DNA from: Mangrovimonas futianensis
Lineage (GTDB): Bacteria; Bacteroidota; Bacteroidia; Flavobacteriales; Flavobacteriaceae
NCBI RefSeq assembly: GCF_021245805.1
Contig: NZ_JAJJNF010000005.1
Coordinates: forward strand, 124,001-188,000
Direction of reading: 5' to 3'
DNA: 64,000 nt
A program made the position numbers and the translations under genes. Each line of letters opens with the position of its first letter. The stretch's first letter is position 1. The notes under the pieces are model-generated. The model was given only the letters and a program-made list of their open reading frames with translations, made no database searches and was not told where the DNA came from. This document shows, piece after piece, positions 7,170-17,466 of the stretch.

Positions 7170-9059
7170 ATGAACAGAATCCTAACCGCGGTAGGAGTTG
7201 GTGTGCTTATGATGGCATGCGGAACAACTAACCAAACTACTAAAGATCTTGCTATTAGCAATCCGATTGAGTCTTCTATAGACTTGACCAAAGTAAAAGA
7301 CGATAAGGTTCCAGTGATCATCAACCCTGGACGATTTACAAGTGAAACTGAAATTTACCGTCTTCCAAGAGTGGTACAAGGAACTTATTCGGTTAGTGAT
7401 TTTGGAAAATATATTGAGGATTTCAAAGCCTTTGATTATGAAGGTAAAGAAATTCCAACTGAAAAAATTGACACCAATTCCTGGCAAATCAATCAAGCAT
7501 CAAATCTTGATTATGTGACTTATTACGTCAATGATACATTTGATGCTGAAGTTACTGGAGGCATTGGAGGCGATACGCCGTTTTCTCCTGCAGGAACTAA
7601 TATTGAGCCTGATAATTATGTATTAAACCTTCATGGATTTGTTGGTTATTTCGATTCTTTAAAAAATGCCCAATACAAATTGGATGTTACAGCTCCTTCA
7701 GATTTTGTTAGAACGTCTGCTTTACAAGTAGTAGGGACTACCACAAGTGAAGATGGACAAACCATGACTTCCAGTTATTATGCGCCTAGATATTTTGATA
7801 TTACTGATAACCCAATGATGTATGGAAATCTAGATGTAGAAGAGTTTCAAGTGGGCGATATCAAAATTGTTTTGAGTGTTTATTCTCCAACCAAGGCACA
7901 TACAGCCAAGAAGTTGAAGGAAACTATGTTTAAGATGATGAAAGGACAAAAAACCTATTTAGGAGACATCAATAGCACACCTAGATATGATATTTACTTG
8001 TACTTGTCAAGAGGTGATGAACAATCTCCTAAGGGTTTTGGAGCATTAGAGCACCATACGTCTACTGTAGTTGTTATGCCAGAATCTATGCCAGAAGCCG
8101 CTTTGGATGAAAGCATGATAGATGTGGTATCTCACGAATTTTTCCATATTGTTACGCCTTTGAGTGTACATTCAGAAGATGTTCATTATTTCGACTATGA
8201 CAAGCCTACTTTTTCTAAGCATTTGTGGATGTATGAAGGGGTAACTGAGTATTTTGCTACTTTATTCCAAGTAGATCAAGGTTTGGTTTCTGATGACGAT
8301 TTTTATGATAAAATTGAAGAAAAAATCAAAACAGCAGCCATGATGAATGACTCCATGAGTTTTACCATTATGAGTGAAAATGTTTTGGACGAACCTTATG
8401 CTAGTCAATATTACAATGTCTATCAAAAAGGCGCTTTGATAGGAATGTGTATTGATATTTTATTGAGAGAAGAAAGCAATGGTCAAAGAGGTATTTTATC
8501 ATTAATGAAAGAGCTTTCAATGAAATATGGAAAGAACAAACCGTTTGAGGATGATAAAATCATTGAGGAAATCACAGCTATGACTTATCCATCAATTGGA
8601 GAATTTTTAAAAGATCATGTGGTAGGTGATATTCCAATCAATTATAATGATTTCTTTAAGAAGGTAGGGTTAGCAAAGTCTAAGGCTAAAGTAAAGACAA
8701 ATTACATCCAAAATGATGGCGTGTTGATTGTTGGTGCCAATCCGCAAGATGGAACTATCTTTTTCTCTGATGCAGTTCAAAACAACAGTTTCTGGAAAGA
8801 ACAAGGGGTACAACCAAATGACGTGATTAAATCAGTAGGAGGAGAGCAGGTGACGTTGCAAAATGCTAACAACATTTTCCAAGAAGTATTTATGTGGCAA
8901 CCTGGAATGGAATTTGAAATGGTTATTTCCAGAGAAGGCCAGGATATTGAACTAAAAGGAACTTTAGAGCAATCCTTTACGGAAGGAGAATCTTTAAGAC
9001 CTGTTGAAGAAGCTACCGAATCTCAAAAGAAATTACGTGAAGCTTGGTTAAGAGGATAA
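7170..9059 (+). CDS. M61-family glycyl aminopeptidase-like lipoprotein with PDZ domain
   Basis: The 629-residue protein is exported. It starts with a short hydrophobic signal ending in a lipobox-like MACG, so it is probably an outer-membrane or periplasmic lipoprotein. The zinc motif is HEFFH (His322, Glu323, His326), with the third ligand likely Glu356 in MYEGVTEYF, the M61 arrangement. A C-terminal PDZ domain spans roughly residues 520-605. Family members remove N-terminal glycine or alanine; the substrate here is unknown. A strong terminator follows 25 bases downstream. Confidence 0.88.
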   Translation: MNRILTAVGVGVLMMACGTTNQTTKDLAISNPIESSIDLTKVKDDKVPVIINPGRFTSETEIYRLPRVVQGTYSVSDFGKYIEDFKAFDYEGKEIPTEKIDTNSWQINQASNLDYVTYYVNDTFDAEVTGGIGGDTPFSPAGTNIEPDNYVLNLHGFVGYFDSLKNAQYKLDVTAPSDFVRTSALQVVGTTTSEDGQTMTSSYYAPRYFDITDNPMMYGNLDVEEFQVGDIKIVLSVYSPTKAHTAKKLKETMFKMMKGQKTYLGDINSTPRYDIYLYLSRGDEQSPKGFGALEHHTSTVVVMPESMPEAALDESMIDVVSHEFFHIVTPLSVHSEDVHYFDYDKPTFSKHLWMYEGVTEYFATLFQVDQGLVSDDDFYDKIEEKIKTAAMMNDSMSFTIMSENVLDEPYASQYYNVYQKGALIGMCIDILLREESNGQRGILSLMKELSMKYGKNKPFEDDKIIEEITAMTYPSIGEFLKDHVVGDIPINYNDFFKKVGLAKSKAKVKTNYIQNDGVLIVGANPQDGTIFFSDAVQNNSFWKEQGVQPNDVIKSVGGEQVTLQNANNIFQEVFMWQPGMEFEMVISREGQDIELKGTLEQSFTEGESLRPVEEATESQKKLREAWLRG

Positions 9060-9083
9060 TCGGTATTCATTAACTATAAAAGA

Positions 9084-9115
9084 AAAGCCTGACCAAACGG
9101 TCAGGCTTTATTTTT
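9084..9115. terminator. Bidirectional intrinsic terminator
   Basis: An 11-bp perfect stem (9084-9094 with 9099-9109) with the four-base loop AAAC is followed by ATTTTT on the plus strand and preceded by A-rich sequence. It lies between the convergent M61 and PhoX-like genes and can serve both. Confidence 0.85.
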
Positions 9116-9131
9116 AGATAGTAGCAGGCAC

Positions 9132-10607
9132 TTATCTTTTTAATCCTTGAATAACATACAACATACTTCCTTCATTTGAGGCTGTTGTTGGGTTAGCATT
9201 CGGATCTGTAAATCCAGGATCTTCCCAACCATGATTTTGGGTGATCAAAATAAAAGTTTTGTTTACGTCCACGACATCAGATATATCAATCATTCCTGTA
9301 ATTTCCCATTTGCTACTAGTAGTTCCATATCCTAAAGCCTGAGCAGCCGTTTGATCACATTCTAATACGGTTTTTAACTTTTCAGAATTTATATTGTATT
9401 CATAAAGAGATGCGAAGTGATCTTTATTTGGGTTGTCATAATATCCATTTGGATCTTCTTGAATGTAAACATAATTATTGGTAACGACTATGTTATCTGG
9501 ACTATGGAATGCTTTAGCTTTTCCGGTTAAATTGTCTCCATCCAAAATACAGGTAATGGTTCCTGCAGCTGTAGGGTCTTCTGGATTTAAAGTCACTTTA
9601 TAAACACGACCATATTTAGTTCCTTTTCCAATTAAATCTGGCTTATCACGACCTGTTACACAGAAATAAATCTCTCTGTTGTTCTCTGCCGAACCTTTTC
9701 TCCAGTCAATATCTTCTAATCTAGAAAATCCCATAACGCCTTTTTGCTTGCATTCGGCATCTAAAAGATCAATTTGGGTTTCTTCCAGTTGTACAAACTC
9801 CATAGGATAGGACTGCCCTTCTTCCATGTCCATTTCAAATAAGACGCTAGGATCAGTCACCTTTAAGCCATAAAGATTACCACCGTCTAAATCTCCTTGG
9901 TTTCCAACATACATACCAAGTTGCCCTGAAGGAACCGTGTTATCTGAGTGGTCATCTCCAATGAATACAACGGTCTTTCCTGGGTAAGCATCTTTTCCTA
10001 TAGCAACTGCATTTTCAGTAGACCATTGTCCCATGGCGGGCAAAAGCGTAGCTACCGATGCGTCATTGGCATCTTTAAAAGGGTTTGTTGCAAAAACACC
10101 TTTTGAAGCTCCTCCCCATTCCCCTCCTGAAAGATAAAGAGGTCCAAAGCCATGTTCTTCTGGAGTAATTAAAGAACCTGAACATTGAGCTGTAGCTGCA
10201 GTTGCAGCTGCATTGAGAATGTATTCACCATGAACGGGTTTTAAGTTTTGGTCTAATGTAATTCTGGCAATGGAATAGTCGGCTTCGATGTTATTGATAA
10301 GAGTGTAAGTTCCATCGTCGTTTTTTAACAAACCGGCACCATCGGCCATGGATCCGTAAACGAATTCTGGGGAATCTTCAAGAACATCCTCAGAGGATAA
10401 AATAGGATACACTTTTAGGTTTTTGAATTCTTGCTTCAAATCAAGAAAAGAGGGAGTGATGGAGTGATTTTCCAAATTCATTCCAGCCTTTTTTTCAAAG
10501 CTAGCCTCGTTTGTAGTTGTTTGGTTTAACTCTTCTGTAGTTAGTTCTTTTTCACATGAGAAAAAGGAGCAAACTGCTAAAGAAGACAATAGAAAAACTT
10601 TCTTCAT
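9132..10607 (-). CDS. Lipoprotein with PhoX-like (DUF839) propeller
   Basis: This 491-residue lipoprotein has a signal ending in FFSCEK. The body looks like a beta-propeller of the PhoX/DUF839 type: CSGSLITPEEH near residue 152, LYLSGGEWGG just after it, and SPDNIVV near 387 are reminiscent of the calcium- and iron-binding phosphatase PhoX. I cannot confirm the full set of metal ligands, so alkaline phosphatase activity is a hypothesis. It is convergent with the M61 gene and preceded by a 149-bp gap without a recognisable TAnnTTTG box. Confidence 0.65.
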   Translation of the reverse strand: MKKVFLLSSLAVCSFFSCEKELTTEELNQTTTNEASFEKKAGMNLENHSITPSFLDLKQEFKNLKVYPILSSEDVLEDSPEFVYGSMADGAGLLKNDDGTYTLINNIEADYSIARITLDQNLKPVHGEYILNAAATAATAQCSGSLITPEEHGFGPLYLSGGEWGGASKGVFATNPFKDANDASVATLLPAMGQWSTENAVAIGKDAYPGKTVVFIGDDHSDNTVPSGQLGMYVGNQGDLDGGNLYGLKVTDPSVLFEMDMEEGQSYPMEFVQLEETQIDLLDAECKQKGVMGFSRLEDIDWRKGSAENNREIYFCVTGRDKPDLIGKGTKYGRVYKVTLNPEDPTAAGTITCILDGDNLTGKAKAFHSPDNIVVTNNYVYIQEDPNGYYDNPNKDHFASLYEYNINSEKLKTVLECDQTAAQALGYGTTSSKWEITGMIDISDVVDVNKTFILITQNHGWEDPGFTDPNANPTTASNEGSMLYVIQGLKR

Positions 10608-10756
10608 TTTTTAGTTTTTTAGATGGATTAATGTTTTTCTAAAATTATAAGTAATACTTATCCAGCCTGTTAACTAAAAATTGGTATTAAATGAAGAAAT
10701 AGTTATGTCAATGTTAGCTTTGTTAATTTACCCTTACTGTTTAAAATGAATCTAAT

Positions 10757-12268
10757 TTAGTTTTTTGGATTATCATATTTTGCTGACGTTTTGTGACCTA
10801 TAGATTTAAGAATGAAATTTCTTAAATCGGCCGTAGACTGTTTTAAATCTTCATCTCTTACATACATCATGTGTCCGCTTTTATAGGCCTTAAAGGTGAG
10901 CCTGTCTTTCATTTTTCCACTAGGGTCAACAAGTCCCATCGTTAATTTCGCCTGGAAATAAGTGGTAGCTCCGTCATAGTATCCAGATTGCACCAAAACA
11001 TTGAGATATGGGTTTTGGGCCATAGCCTGCCTTAGCCTGTCCCTTGTGTTGTTTTCGGTTAAATCCCATGGATGTACATCTCCAAACATATTGTATTTCG
11101 TATCCGTGACGAATTCTAAATCATTTTTTAAATAATGATTTATAGGAGGTGTAAAAGAATGATTCCAAGAGGTTAATTCAGGAAAATACTCCGGTCTGTC
11201 TCCCGTATCCTTTTTGTCGATTCCCAAATATCTCGAATCCAATCTACCAATGATCAACTTATCATCTCTGAGCAATTCTTTCCAGAAATAGAAGGTTGAT
11301 AGGTCTAAGTTTTGATCTAGAATACGTTCTTTATCCAAACCAGTATATTTTGCCATTTTTTCAGCTAGTTGCTGTTTTCTTGATTCATTTAAAAAAGCTC
11401 CATTGACCAAGGCGGGAAGAACTTCGTTGATAGCAAATTGCTCTGATTCTGGTAAGATGGATTCTAATTCTCTGTTTTGCAGATCAGAAGGAAGTTTGTT
11501 ATGATACCAGGAAGCGGCTGTGAAATAGGGGATATTTATGGCAGAAGAAATTAAACCGTTATTATAAAGCTTGTAATCTGCTGGGGAAACCATGATTACA
11601 CCATTCAGATACATCCATTGTTTGTTTTGTAGTTCTTCGGCTAATCCCATAACCCGCGTTCCGCCATAGCTTTCTCCAATGATAAACTTTGGGGAGTTCC
11701 AGCGATTGTATCGGGAAACAAAGGTATTCATCCATTCTGCCAGATATTTTATGTCGGCATTGATTCCAAAAAATTGACTTCTGTCTGGATCTTTTCCCTC
11801 TTTATTTTTCACCATTCTGGAATATCCAGTATTCACAGGATCCACATATACAATATCTGCCACGTCCAAAATGGAATAAGGATTATCCTTAACGCCATAG
11901 GGTTGCACGGGCATGCCTTCTTTATCTAAGTTCAAGATTTTCGGACCCGTGTATCCAATGTGCATCCAAACAGAAGCAGAGCCGGGGCCGCCATTAAAAG
12001 AAAAGACTAGGGGCCTGCTGTCATCTGGTTTACTTAAGGAACGCTTATAATAGGTATAGAATAAGGTGGCAATTGGTTCATTGTCTTTGTTCCAAACCGG
12101 AAGTGTTCCCACTTTGGCTTCATAGTTGAAATTTTGACCATTGATGGTTGCTTGATGGCTTGTGGTAATTACTGTATCGGTAGGAATCTCACGTTTTTGA
12201 GAAAACGCATTTGGAATAATAAGAACCAAAAGAAGAATGGAAAAGAATAATTTTTTCATAAGACTCAA
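10757..12268 (-). CDS. S10 family serine carboxypeptidase
   Basis: This exported peptidase has an N-terminal signal peptide ending near AFSQ (residue 24). The oxyanion motif NGGPGSAS lies at about residues 92-99. The nucleophile is Ser200 in GESYGG. The late Asp in SGYYDGAT and the His in KSGHMMY complete the S10 triad. Members remove C-terminal residues from peptides, here presumably in the periplasm. An ATG three codons in (12259) begins MKKLFFS and may be the true start. It lies 18 bases after the TIGR02757 gene and probably shares its transcript. Confidence 0.9.
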   Translation of the reverse strand: MSLMKKLFFSILLLVLIIPNAFSQKREIPTDTVITTSHQATINGQNFNYEAKVGTLPVWNKDNEPIATLFYTYYKRSLSKPDDSRPLVFSFNGGPGSASVWMHIGYTGPKILNLDKEGMPVQPYGVKDNPYSILDVADIVYVDPVNTGYSRMVKNKEGKDPDRSQFFGINADIKYLAEWMNTFVSRYNRWNSPKFIIGESYGGTRVMGLAEELQNKQWMYLNGVIMVSPADYKLYNNGLISSAINIPYFTAASWYHNKLPSDLQNRELESILPESEQFAINEVLPALVNGAFLNESRKQQLAEKMAKYTGLDKERILDQNLDLSTFYFWKELLRDDKLIIGRLDSRYLGIDKKDTGDRPEYFPELTSWNHSFTPPINHYLKNDLEFVTDTKYNMFGDVHPWDLTENNTRDRLRQAMAQNPYLNVLVQSGYYDGATTYFQAKLTMGLVDPSGKMKDRLTFKAYKSGHMMYVRDEDLKQSTADLRNFILKSIGHKTSAKYDNPKN

Positions 12269-12286
12269 AGAATTAGAGCCTTAAAG

Positions 12287-13051
12287 TTAAAATTTTTCAA
12301 ATGCACCAAGGCCAAAAAGTGCAAAATCATATTTAACTGGATCCTGTGGATCGAATTTTCTGAGCGCCAGATCCAACTCCTTCAATGCCTTGGCATCATT
12401 TTGTTTTCTTGTTAGAAGACCTAGTTTTCTTCCAATATTTCCTGTATGAACATCTAAAGGCATAGAAAGTTTGGAGGTAGAAATATGCTTCCATAATCCA
12501 AAATCAACACCGGTATTATTAGGTCTTACCATCCATCTTAAAAACATGTTTATTCGTTTCGCGGCTGAGTTTTTTAAAGGATCACTTACGTGTTTTTGGG
12601 TTCGTGGTAAATGCTCAATCTCAAAAATATGTTCCTTTAATTTATGGATAGCAAACTGCAGGGAATCTTTTTCCTGATATTTGTTGAAAATACCCTCTAA
12701 ACCTGCGTGATTAGAATAAATGTGCTTAAGCCCCTTTATAAAAGTGATTAAATCTAAGCCGTTGAACGTACGATGCACAAAGGATTGCATTTTATCCAAA
12801 TCAGAATCTTCATGATTCATGATGAAATCATACGGACTTTCGTCTAAAAGTAACATCAAATTTTTAGCATTGGTGATAATGCTTTTTCTATTGCCCCAAG
12901 CAATAGAGGCTGTGAGAAAGCTTGCAATTTCTATGTCTTCCTTTAAAGAAAATTGATGCGGTATTTGAATGGGATCCGTAGAAATAAAATCCATATTGTT
13001 GTAAAGCGCCGCTTTTTGATCAAGAAATTCCTTAAGTTCCTTTTTGGTCAA
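12287..13051 (-). CDS. TIGR02757 (DUF2400) family protein
   Basis: The 254-residue sequence matches the TIGR02757 pattern as I know it: an N-terminal MTKKELKEFLDQKA, the central FLTASIAWGNRKSI and the C-terminal FGLGAFEKF. The family is widespread in Bacteroidota and has helix-rich similarity to HhH-type DNA glycosylases, but no proven function. It is preceded by the RidA gene (6-base gap) and followed by the S10 peptidase gene, in the lptD-ridA transcript direction. Confidence 0.85.
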   Translation of the reverse strand: MTKKELKEFLDQKAALYNNMDFISTDPIQIPHQFSLKEDIEIASFLTASIAWGNRKSIITNAKNLMLLLDESPYDFIMNHEDSDLDKMQSFVHRTFNGLDLITFIKGLKHIYSNHAGLEGIFNKYQEKDSLQFAIHKLKEHIFEIEHLPRTQKHVSDPLKNSAAKRINMFLRWMVRPNNTGVDFGLWKHISTSKLSMPLDVHTGNIGRKLGLLTRKQNDAKALKELDLALRKFDPQDPVKYDFALFGLGAFEKF

Positions 13052-13057
13052 ACCAAA

Positions 13058-13444
13058 TTATTTAACAGCAATCATACTGATTTCAACATTAACATATTTT
13101 GGAAGATTAGCTACTTCAACGGTTTCTCGTGCTGGAGCAGTAGCTTCATCAAAGTAAGAACCATAAACCTCGTTGATTTTACCAAAATTGTTCATGTCAC
13201 TAATGAAAATAGACGATTTAATCACATTTTCAAAGGACATTTCTGCTGCTTCCAAGACGGCCTTCAAATTTTCCATGACCTGTTTGGTTTCCTCTTCAAT
13301 GGATCCCATTATTAAATCACCAGTTTCAGGATGAAGGGCGATTTGTCCTGAGGTAAACAGCATCCCATTAGTTAAAACTGCTTGGTTGTAAGGTCCAATA
13401 GGGGCAGGGGCATGCGGAGTTTGAATAATTTTTTTCATGGTCAT
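13058..13444 (-). CDS. RidA family enamine/imine deaminase
   Basis: This 128-residue protein has the full RidA/YjgF pattern: APIGPYNQAV near the N terminus, FTSGQIALHP, and the signature arginine in PARETVEVANLPK near residue 107, which binds the carboxylate of the 2-aminoacrylate-derived imine. It removes reactive enamine/imine by-products of PLP enzymes. Two ATG codons compete, 13444 and 13438 (MKKII); the second matches the family better. It lies five bases after lptD. Confidence 0.93.
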   Translation of the reverse strand: MTMKKIIQTPHAPAPIGPYNQAVLTNGMLFTSGQIALHPETGDLIMGSIEEETKQVMENLKAVLEAAEMSFENVIKSSIFISDMNNFGKINEVYGSYFDEATAPARETVEVANLPKYVNVEISMIAVK

Positions 13445-13449
13445 TTGAT

Positions 13450-16176
13450 TTATAATCGTTGGTCTGGTTGCTTACGTTTATCGTATTTAATGTCTTTCAA
13501 CATGTTGGATTTGATACCAATAAAGAAGTTCCAAGAACTTCTAGTGCTGAAAGGAATCCAGTTAAAACTCATTCTCCAACTTAATAAATCCCTCTCAAAA
13601 CGTAATTGCGTATATGTAAATCCTTGATTTTTAAAGTCATATCCAGAAGAGGCTCCCACGGTCCAACGTTTGGTTAATTCGATATCTCCAGAAAACATTA
13701 AGGAATGCGACGAAATTTCATTTTCCCTTCTGGAATTGGAATAATTGACGGCATAAGCCAGCCTTAAATTCCAAGGAATTTTATGGGTGTAAAGATCGTT
13801 TGGTGTTTCCTCTTCTTCATCTGTACCGTCTTCTTCTTCATCATAAAAACCTTCATCATAATAAGTTTGAGATCTACCAAACATGTCATCATTTCTACCA
13901 CCACTTCGTAGCGTTTCTTCTTTACTTTCATCACTTTGCCCACCGTTAAAGGTACTATTGGAAAGGGTGTAGCTAGTGGTTAAATTGGCACTTGTTAATC
14001 TAAATAGACTACCTCCATTATCGATATTAAAGGTGTTTATTTTTCTATTGTTGTTATCTAGCGCGTAGGGGTCTAAGGTTGCTCCGAAGTTGATGGCCAT
14101 TTTTTGGTCAAAAATTTTGGTGCTACCTGTCATTCTTACCGCACTCCAATTCAGAGAATCTGCAGAAAAATTATAACCCGTAGAAAAGTTAAGGTTATCC
14201 AATAACTTGATTTTTTTGGCTTCGGTGGCAGTGGAGTCCTTGTCCCTTACTTTCATTTCAATGTTATTGGAAAGGCTAAATCCCATGGAACTCGAATAAT
14301 TTTGGTTGGGAGCGCCATATAAAGTTCCTTGAAATCTTGAGTATTCTACCTCTTCAGATGTCAAACCATCAGCACTAATTACAGTATAGGTGTCATAATA
14401 CTGTTCAAACCCAGGATTGATATTATAGCTTACAGACGGTCTCATGACGTGCCTGATTGCTTTTATTTTCCTGTCTTCTCCTTGCTTTTCAAAAGGAAAC
14501 ATTCCATAAATAGTGGTACCTAAACTGGAATTGAAATTATATGTTCTGTAAGATGCAAAACCATTTTCCTTTGTAGTAATAACTTCTTGTTCCTCGTTAT
14601 CATAAGATCTTCTGTAAGTTTCAAAGACCCAAGTTTCATCATAATTAGTTCCGGCACTTAGACTTAAATACTTTAGTACTTTAAAGTTCGTTGTCAATGG
14701 AATGGAATGTCTTAAACCCATTCTAGCATCATCCCACATTTCCTTCTGGAAGAATAGCGAATCCGTCGTTTGAATTCTATTTTCTCCTCTGACGTTATAT
14801 TGGAAATTGATGTTTTGAATGATTCCTTTCTTAGTGCCCGTTTTTGGTTCAAATGGAAAAATCCTGCTTACACTGGCTTGCAAGGTAGGCAACGTCATAT
14901 TGATGGACTCGGTTTGCGTGTTTTGCGAATGCGTAGCTGTTAAACTTAAATTTACTTGAGGTTCACCAACAAAGGTTTTTGAATAGGAAACTGAGGATGC
15001 CAGTGTGTTATTTAAAAAAGAGGGTGAATTAACTTGATTGATAGATTGTTGATAATAACGGCTAGAACCCATGTTGACCGATGCTGTAAACCTTGAATTA
15101 GGACTGGCTTTGGCATCCTGACTGTGAGTCCATCTTATGTTGTATATAGAAGTCTTGGCGTAATTTGGGAACCCTCTTTCTTCTTGTATAAGACTTTCAT
15201 ATCTAAAACCAGCATTTCCGCTGTATCGATATCTTTTGGAATAATTACTTTCCATTCTTAGTCCGTAACTTCCATTTGTATAATAATCACCAAGAACAGC
15301 CAAATCGACGTAATCACTGATGGCAAAATAATATCCTCCATTTTGAAGAAAATATCCTCTATTGCTATCTTCCCCAGGAGTTGGAATGATTACCCCAGAG
15401 GTGTGTTTTTCGGTCAAAGGGAAAAATCCAAAGGGTAGTAGGATGGGAGTTGGCACGTCATAGATATACATATCAGTGAATCCTACTACAATTTTCTTTT
15501 TTGGAACCATTTTAATTCGGTTCGATTGAAAATAATATTCTGGATCTTCAATGTTTTCTGAAGTGGTAAAACGTCCTTTATATAAAAAGATGGTAGAGTC
15601 GTTTTCCTTTTTTGTTATCGGAGCATAAATTTTCATGCCTCCTTGTTCTGTGTTTGTATTAAATACCAGAGCTTTTTCGGTTTCGTAATTGAATCGAATG
15701 GAATCCGGTTCCGCAACGTTGTCCCCTTGTTTAAAGACTGGTTTTTGAGTGTAGTTTCCTAGAGAGTCTTTGATTCTTCCGGCGTAAACTTCCTTTTTAT
15801 TATAATCAATAACGATTATACCGGCCGTAATTTGCATGTCCTCATAAAGAACTTCTGCTTCATTGTATAAATAAAGCTTCTGTTCTTTCATGTTGAACCT
15901 GGTGTAATCCGTGGCTTTATATTTTATAGGGCCTGTGAGCGTCTCCCTTTTTGGTTTTACTGAGTCTTGAAGGGTACTGTCTTGATTTCTCTCAGAAAGT
16001 TCCATTTTTTCAAAATCGGCAGCATTCAAATTTAGACTGTCATTTTGAATGGTGTCATCTTCCAACTTCGGTTTTATCTCAGTGCTTTTACCTGGCAGGT
16101 CTTGAGCCATGGAAAAAGTGTTGATAAGCACTGTAAAACTTAGGGTAAAAAGTATGTGGAAGATGTTTGTACGCAA
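13450..16176 (-). CDS. lptD: LPS assembly outer-membrane protein LptD
   Basis: The protein has an OstA-like N-terminal beta-jellyroll (about residues 75-220) and a long C-terminal barrel with many alternating aromatic strands. It accepts LPS from the periplasmic bridge and inserts it into the outer leaflet. Reading opens at a TTG at 16227, but that codon overlaps a -7 box (16225-16232) whose transcript would start near 16218. The TTG at 16176 gives a normal signal peptide, MRTNIFHILF to FSMAQ, and about 909 residues, so I use it. It leads a transcript with ridA, TIGR02757 and the S10 peptidase, and is divergent from the amidase gene. Confidence 0.9.
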   Translation of the reverse strand: MRTNIFHILFTLSFTVLINTFSMAQDLPGKSTEIKPKLEDDTIQNDSLNLNAADFEKMELSERNQDSTLQDSVKPKRETLTGPIKYKATDYTRFNMKEQKLYLYNEAEVLYEDMQITAGIIVIDYNKKEVYAGRIKDSLGNYTQKPVFKQGDNVAEPDSIRFNYETEKALVFNTNTEQGGMKIYAPITKKENDSTIFLYKGRFTTSENIEDPEYYFQSNRIKMVPKKKIVVGFTDMYIYDVPTPILLPFGFFPLTEKHTSGVIIPTPGEDSNRGYFLQNGGYYFAISDYVDLAVLGDYYTNGSYGLRMESNYSKRYRYSGNAGFRYESLIQEERGFPNYAKTSIYNIRWTHSQDAKASPNSRFTASVNMGSSRYYQQSINQVNSPSFLNNTLASSVSYSKTFVGEPQVNLSLTATHSQNTQTESINMTLPTLQASVSRIFPFEPKTGTKKGIIQNINFQYNVRGENRIQTTDSLFFQKEMWDDARMGLRHSIPLTTNFKVLKYLSLSAGTNYDETWVFETYRRSYDNEEQEVITTKENGFASYRTYNFNSSLGTTIYGMFPFEKQGEDRKIKAIRHVMRPSVSYNINPGFEQYYDTYTVISADGLTSEEVEYSRFQGTLYGAPNQNYSSSMGFSLSNNIEMKVRDKDSTATEAKKIKLLDNLNFSTGYNFSADSLNWSAVRMTGSTKIFDQKMAINFGATLDPYALDNNNRKINTFNIDNGGSLFRLTSANLTTSYTLSNSTFNGGQSDESKEETLRSGGRNDDMFGRSQTYYDEGFYDEEEDGTDEEEETPNDLYTHKIPWNLRLAYAVNYSNSRRENEISSHSLMFSGDIELTKRWTVGASSGYDFKNQGFTYTQLRFERDLLSWRMSFNWIPFSTRSSWNFFIGIKSNMLKDIKYDKRKQPDQRL

Positions 16177-16224
16177 TGCTTTTAAGTGTATTTTTGTAAA
16201 AGTATGGCTCGGTTTTTGAATTGC

Positions 16225-16232
16225 CAAAAGTA
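16225..16232 (-). promoter_or_regulatory. -7 box (TACTTTTG) for lptD
   Basis: The complement of 16225-16232 reads TACTTTTG, matching TAnnTTTG. No -33 TTG is well placed. The start would be near 16218, about 40 bases before the proposed TTG start of lptD at 16176. Confidence 0.5.
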
Positions 16233-16312
16233 CATATATTTTTTGTGATTAAATTAATAATCCCCAAATTTTGAGCAATAAAATAAACCGGCAAAAAAGC
16301 TGTTATATCTGT

Positions 16313-17434
16313 ATGAAAACGCGCCCTATTACCCTTTTCTTATTAATATTTTTAGGTTTAACAAATATTTCACTCCAATCGCTTTATTCCCAATCATCAA
16401 GCGGCCAATTTGTGGTAGTTTTGGATGCTGGACATGGCGGAAAAGACCCCGGTAAACCCTCTCAATATGGTTATAAGGAGAAAGATATCGCTCTTAATGT
16501 GGTTTTGACCGTGGGTAAAATTCTGGAGAAAACTCCAAATGTAAAAGTGGTCTACACTAGAGATAAAGACGTTTTTGTTGATTTGTTTGTTCGAGGTAAA
16601 ATAGCAAATGAAGCCAAGGCAGATCTCTTTGTCTCTGTTCATTGTAATGCCCACAATTCTCAGGCCTACGGTACTGAAACTTATGTGTTGGGAATTCATA
16701 GAAACCAAACCAATTTTAATGTAGCCAAAGCGGAAAATGAGGTAATTTATTTGGAGGATAATTATGAAGAGAATTATGCCGGATTTGACCCAAATGCACC
16801 CGAATCTTATATAGGTTTAACACTTATGCAGGAAGAGTATTTGGATCAAAGTATATTGTTGGCACGTTACATTGAAGATAATTTTTCAAAAGTTCTAAAA
16901 CGCAAAAGTAGAGGTGTTAAGCAGGCTGGACTGATAGTATTACATCAAACAATTATGCCAAGTGTTTTAATAGAAACTGGGTTTGTGACTAATAAAAATG
17001 AAGGTGATTATTTAAATTCTAAAAAGGGGCAGTCCGAAATTTCCAAAAATATTGCCAAGGCGATTTTGGATTATAAGACTGCCATTGAACAGAACACGGG
17101 TAAATTATCAATTTCTCATGTGATTGTTGACGAGCATGTTGGCGAAGATGATTTAGACGCTTCAAATGAGCAGGTTTATGAGAATGTAGTTTTTAAAGTT
17201 CAAATTGCAGCCAGCTCCAAACAGTTAGAGCCAAAGCCTTTTAATTTTAACGGCCTTGATGATATCTCAAGAGAAAAAATAGGAAATCTTTATAAATACT
17301 ATTACGGTTACACTTCAAGTTACACTCAAATTAAACGCATGCAAAGTGTAGCAAAATCAAAAGGTTACCCGTCTAGCTTTGTTGTAGCTTTTAAAAATGG
17401 GCAGCAGATTTCTTTGGATGAAGCCTTAAAATAG
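16313..17434 (+). CDS. N-acetylmuramoyl-L-alanine amidase (Amidase_3), AmiC-like
   Basis: This exported zinc amidase cleaves the lactyl-amide bond between N-acetylmuramate and the stem peptide. Metal ligands are visible in LDAGHGG, GYKEKD and SVHCNAH, and the catalytic glutamate in LIETGFVTN. A C-terminal region (last ~80 residues, FKVQIAAS onward) looks like a degenerate SPOR-type domain. The reading frame is open from 16271, but MKTRPITLFLLIFLG at 16313 gives a proper signal peptide, so I start there. The upstream region has TATTTTTG at 16189-16196 and AAATTTTG at 16267-16274 as candidate -7 boxes. It is followed 62 bases later by the MCE gene. Confidence 0.9.
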   Translation: MKTRPITLFLLIFLGLTNISLQSLYSQSSSGQFVVVLDAGHGGKDPGKPSQYGYKEKDIALNVVLTVGKILEKTPNVKVVYTRDKDVFVDLFVRGKIANEAKADLFVSVHCNAHNSQAYGTETYVLGIHRNQTNFNVAKAENEVIYLEDNYEENYAGFDPNAPESYIGLTLMQEEYLDQSILLARYIEDNFSKVLKRKSRGVKQAGLIVLHQTIMPSVLIETGFVTNKNEGDYLNSKKGQSEISKNIAKAILDYKTAIEQNTGKLSISHVIVDEHVGEDDLDASNEQVYENVVFKVQIAASSKQLEPKPFNFNGLDDISREKIGNLYKYYYGYTSSYTQIKRMQSVAKSKGYPSSFVVAFKNGQQISLDEALK

Positions 17435-17466
17435 TATTTAAATCATGCCACTTTATAATTTATTCC

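Noticed and set aside
16177..16227. Longer LptD start at the TTG at 16227
   Set aside because: That codon is part of the likely -7 box, and the later TTG at 16176 gives a proper signal peptide.
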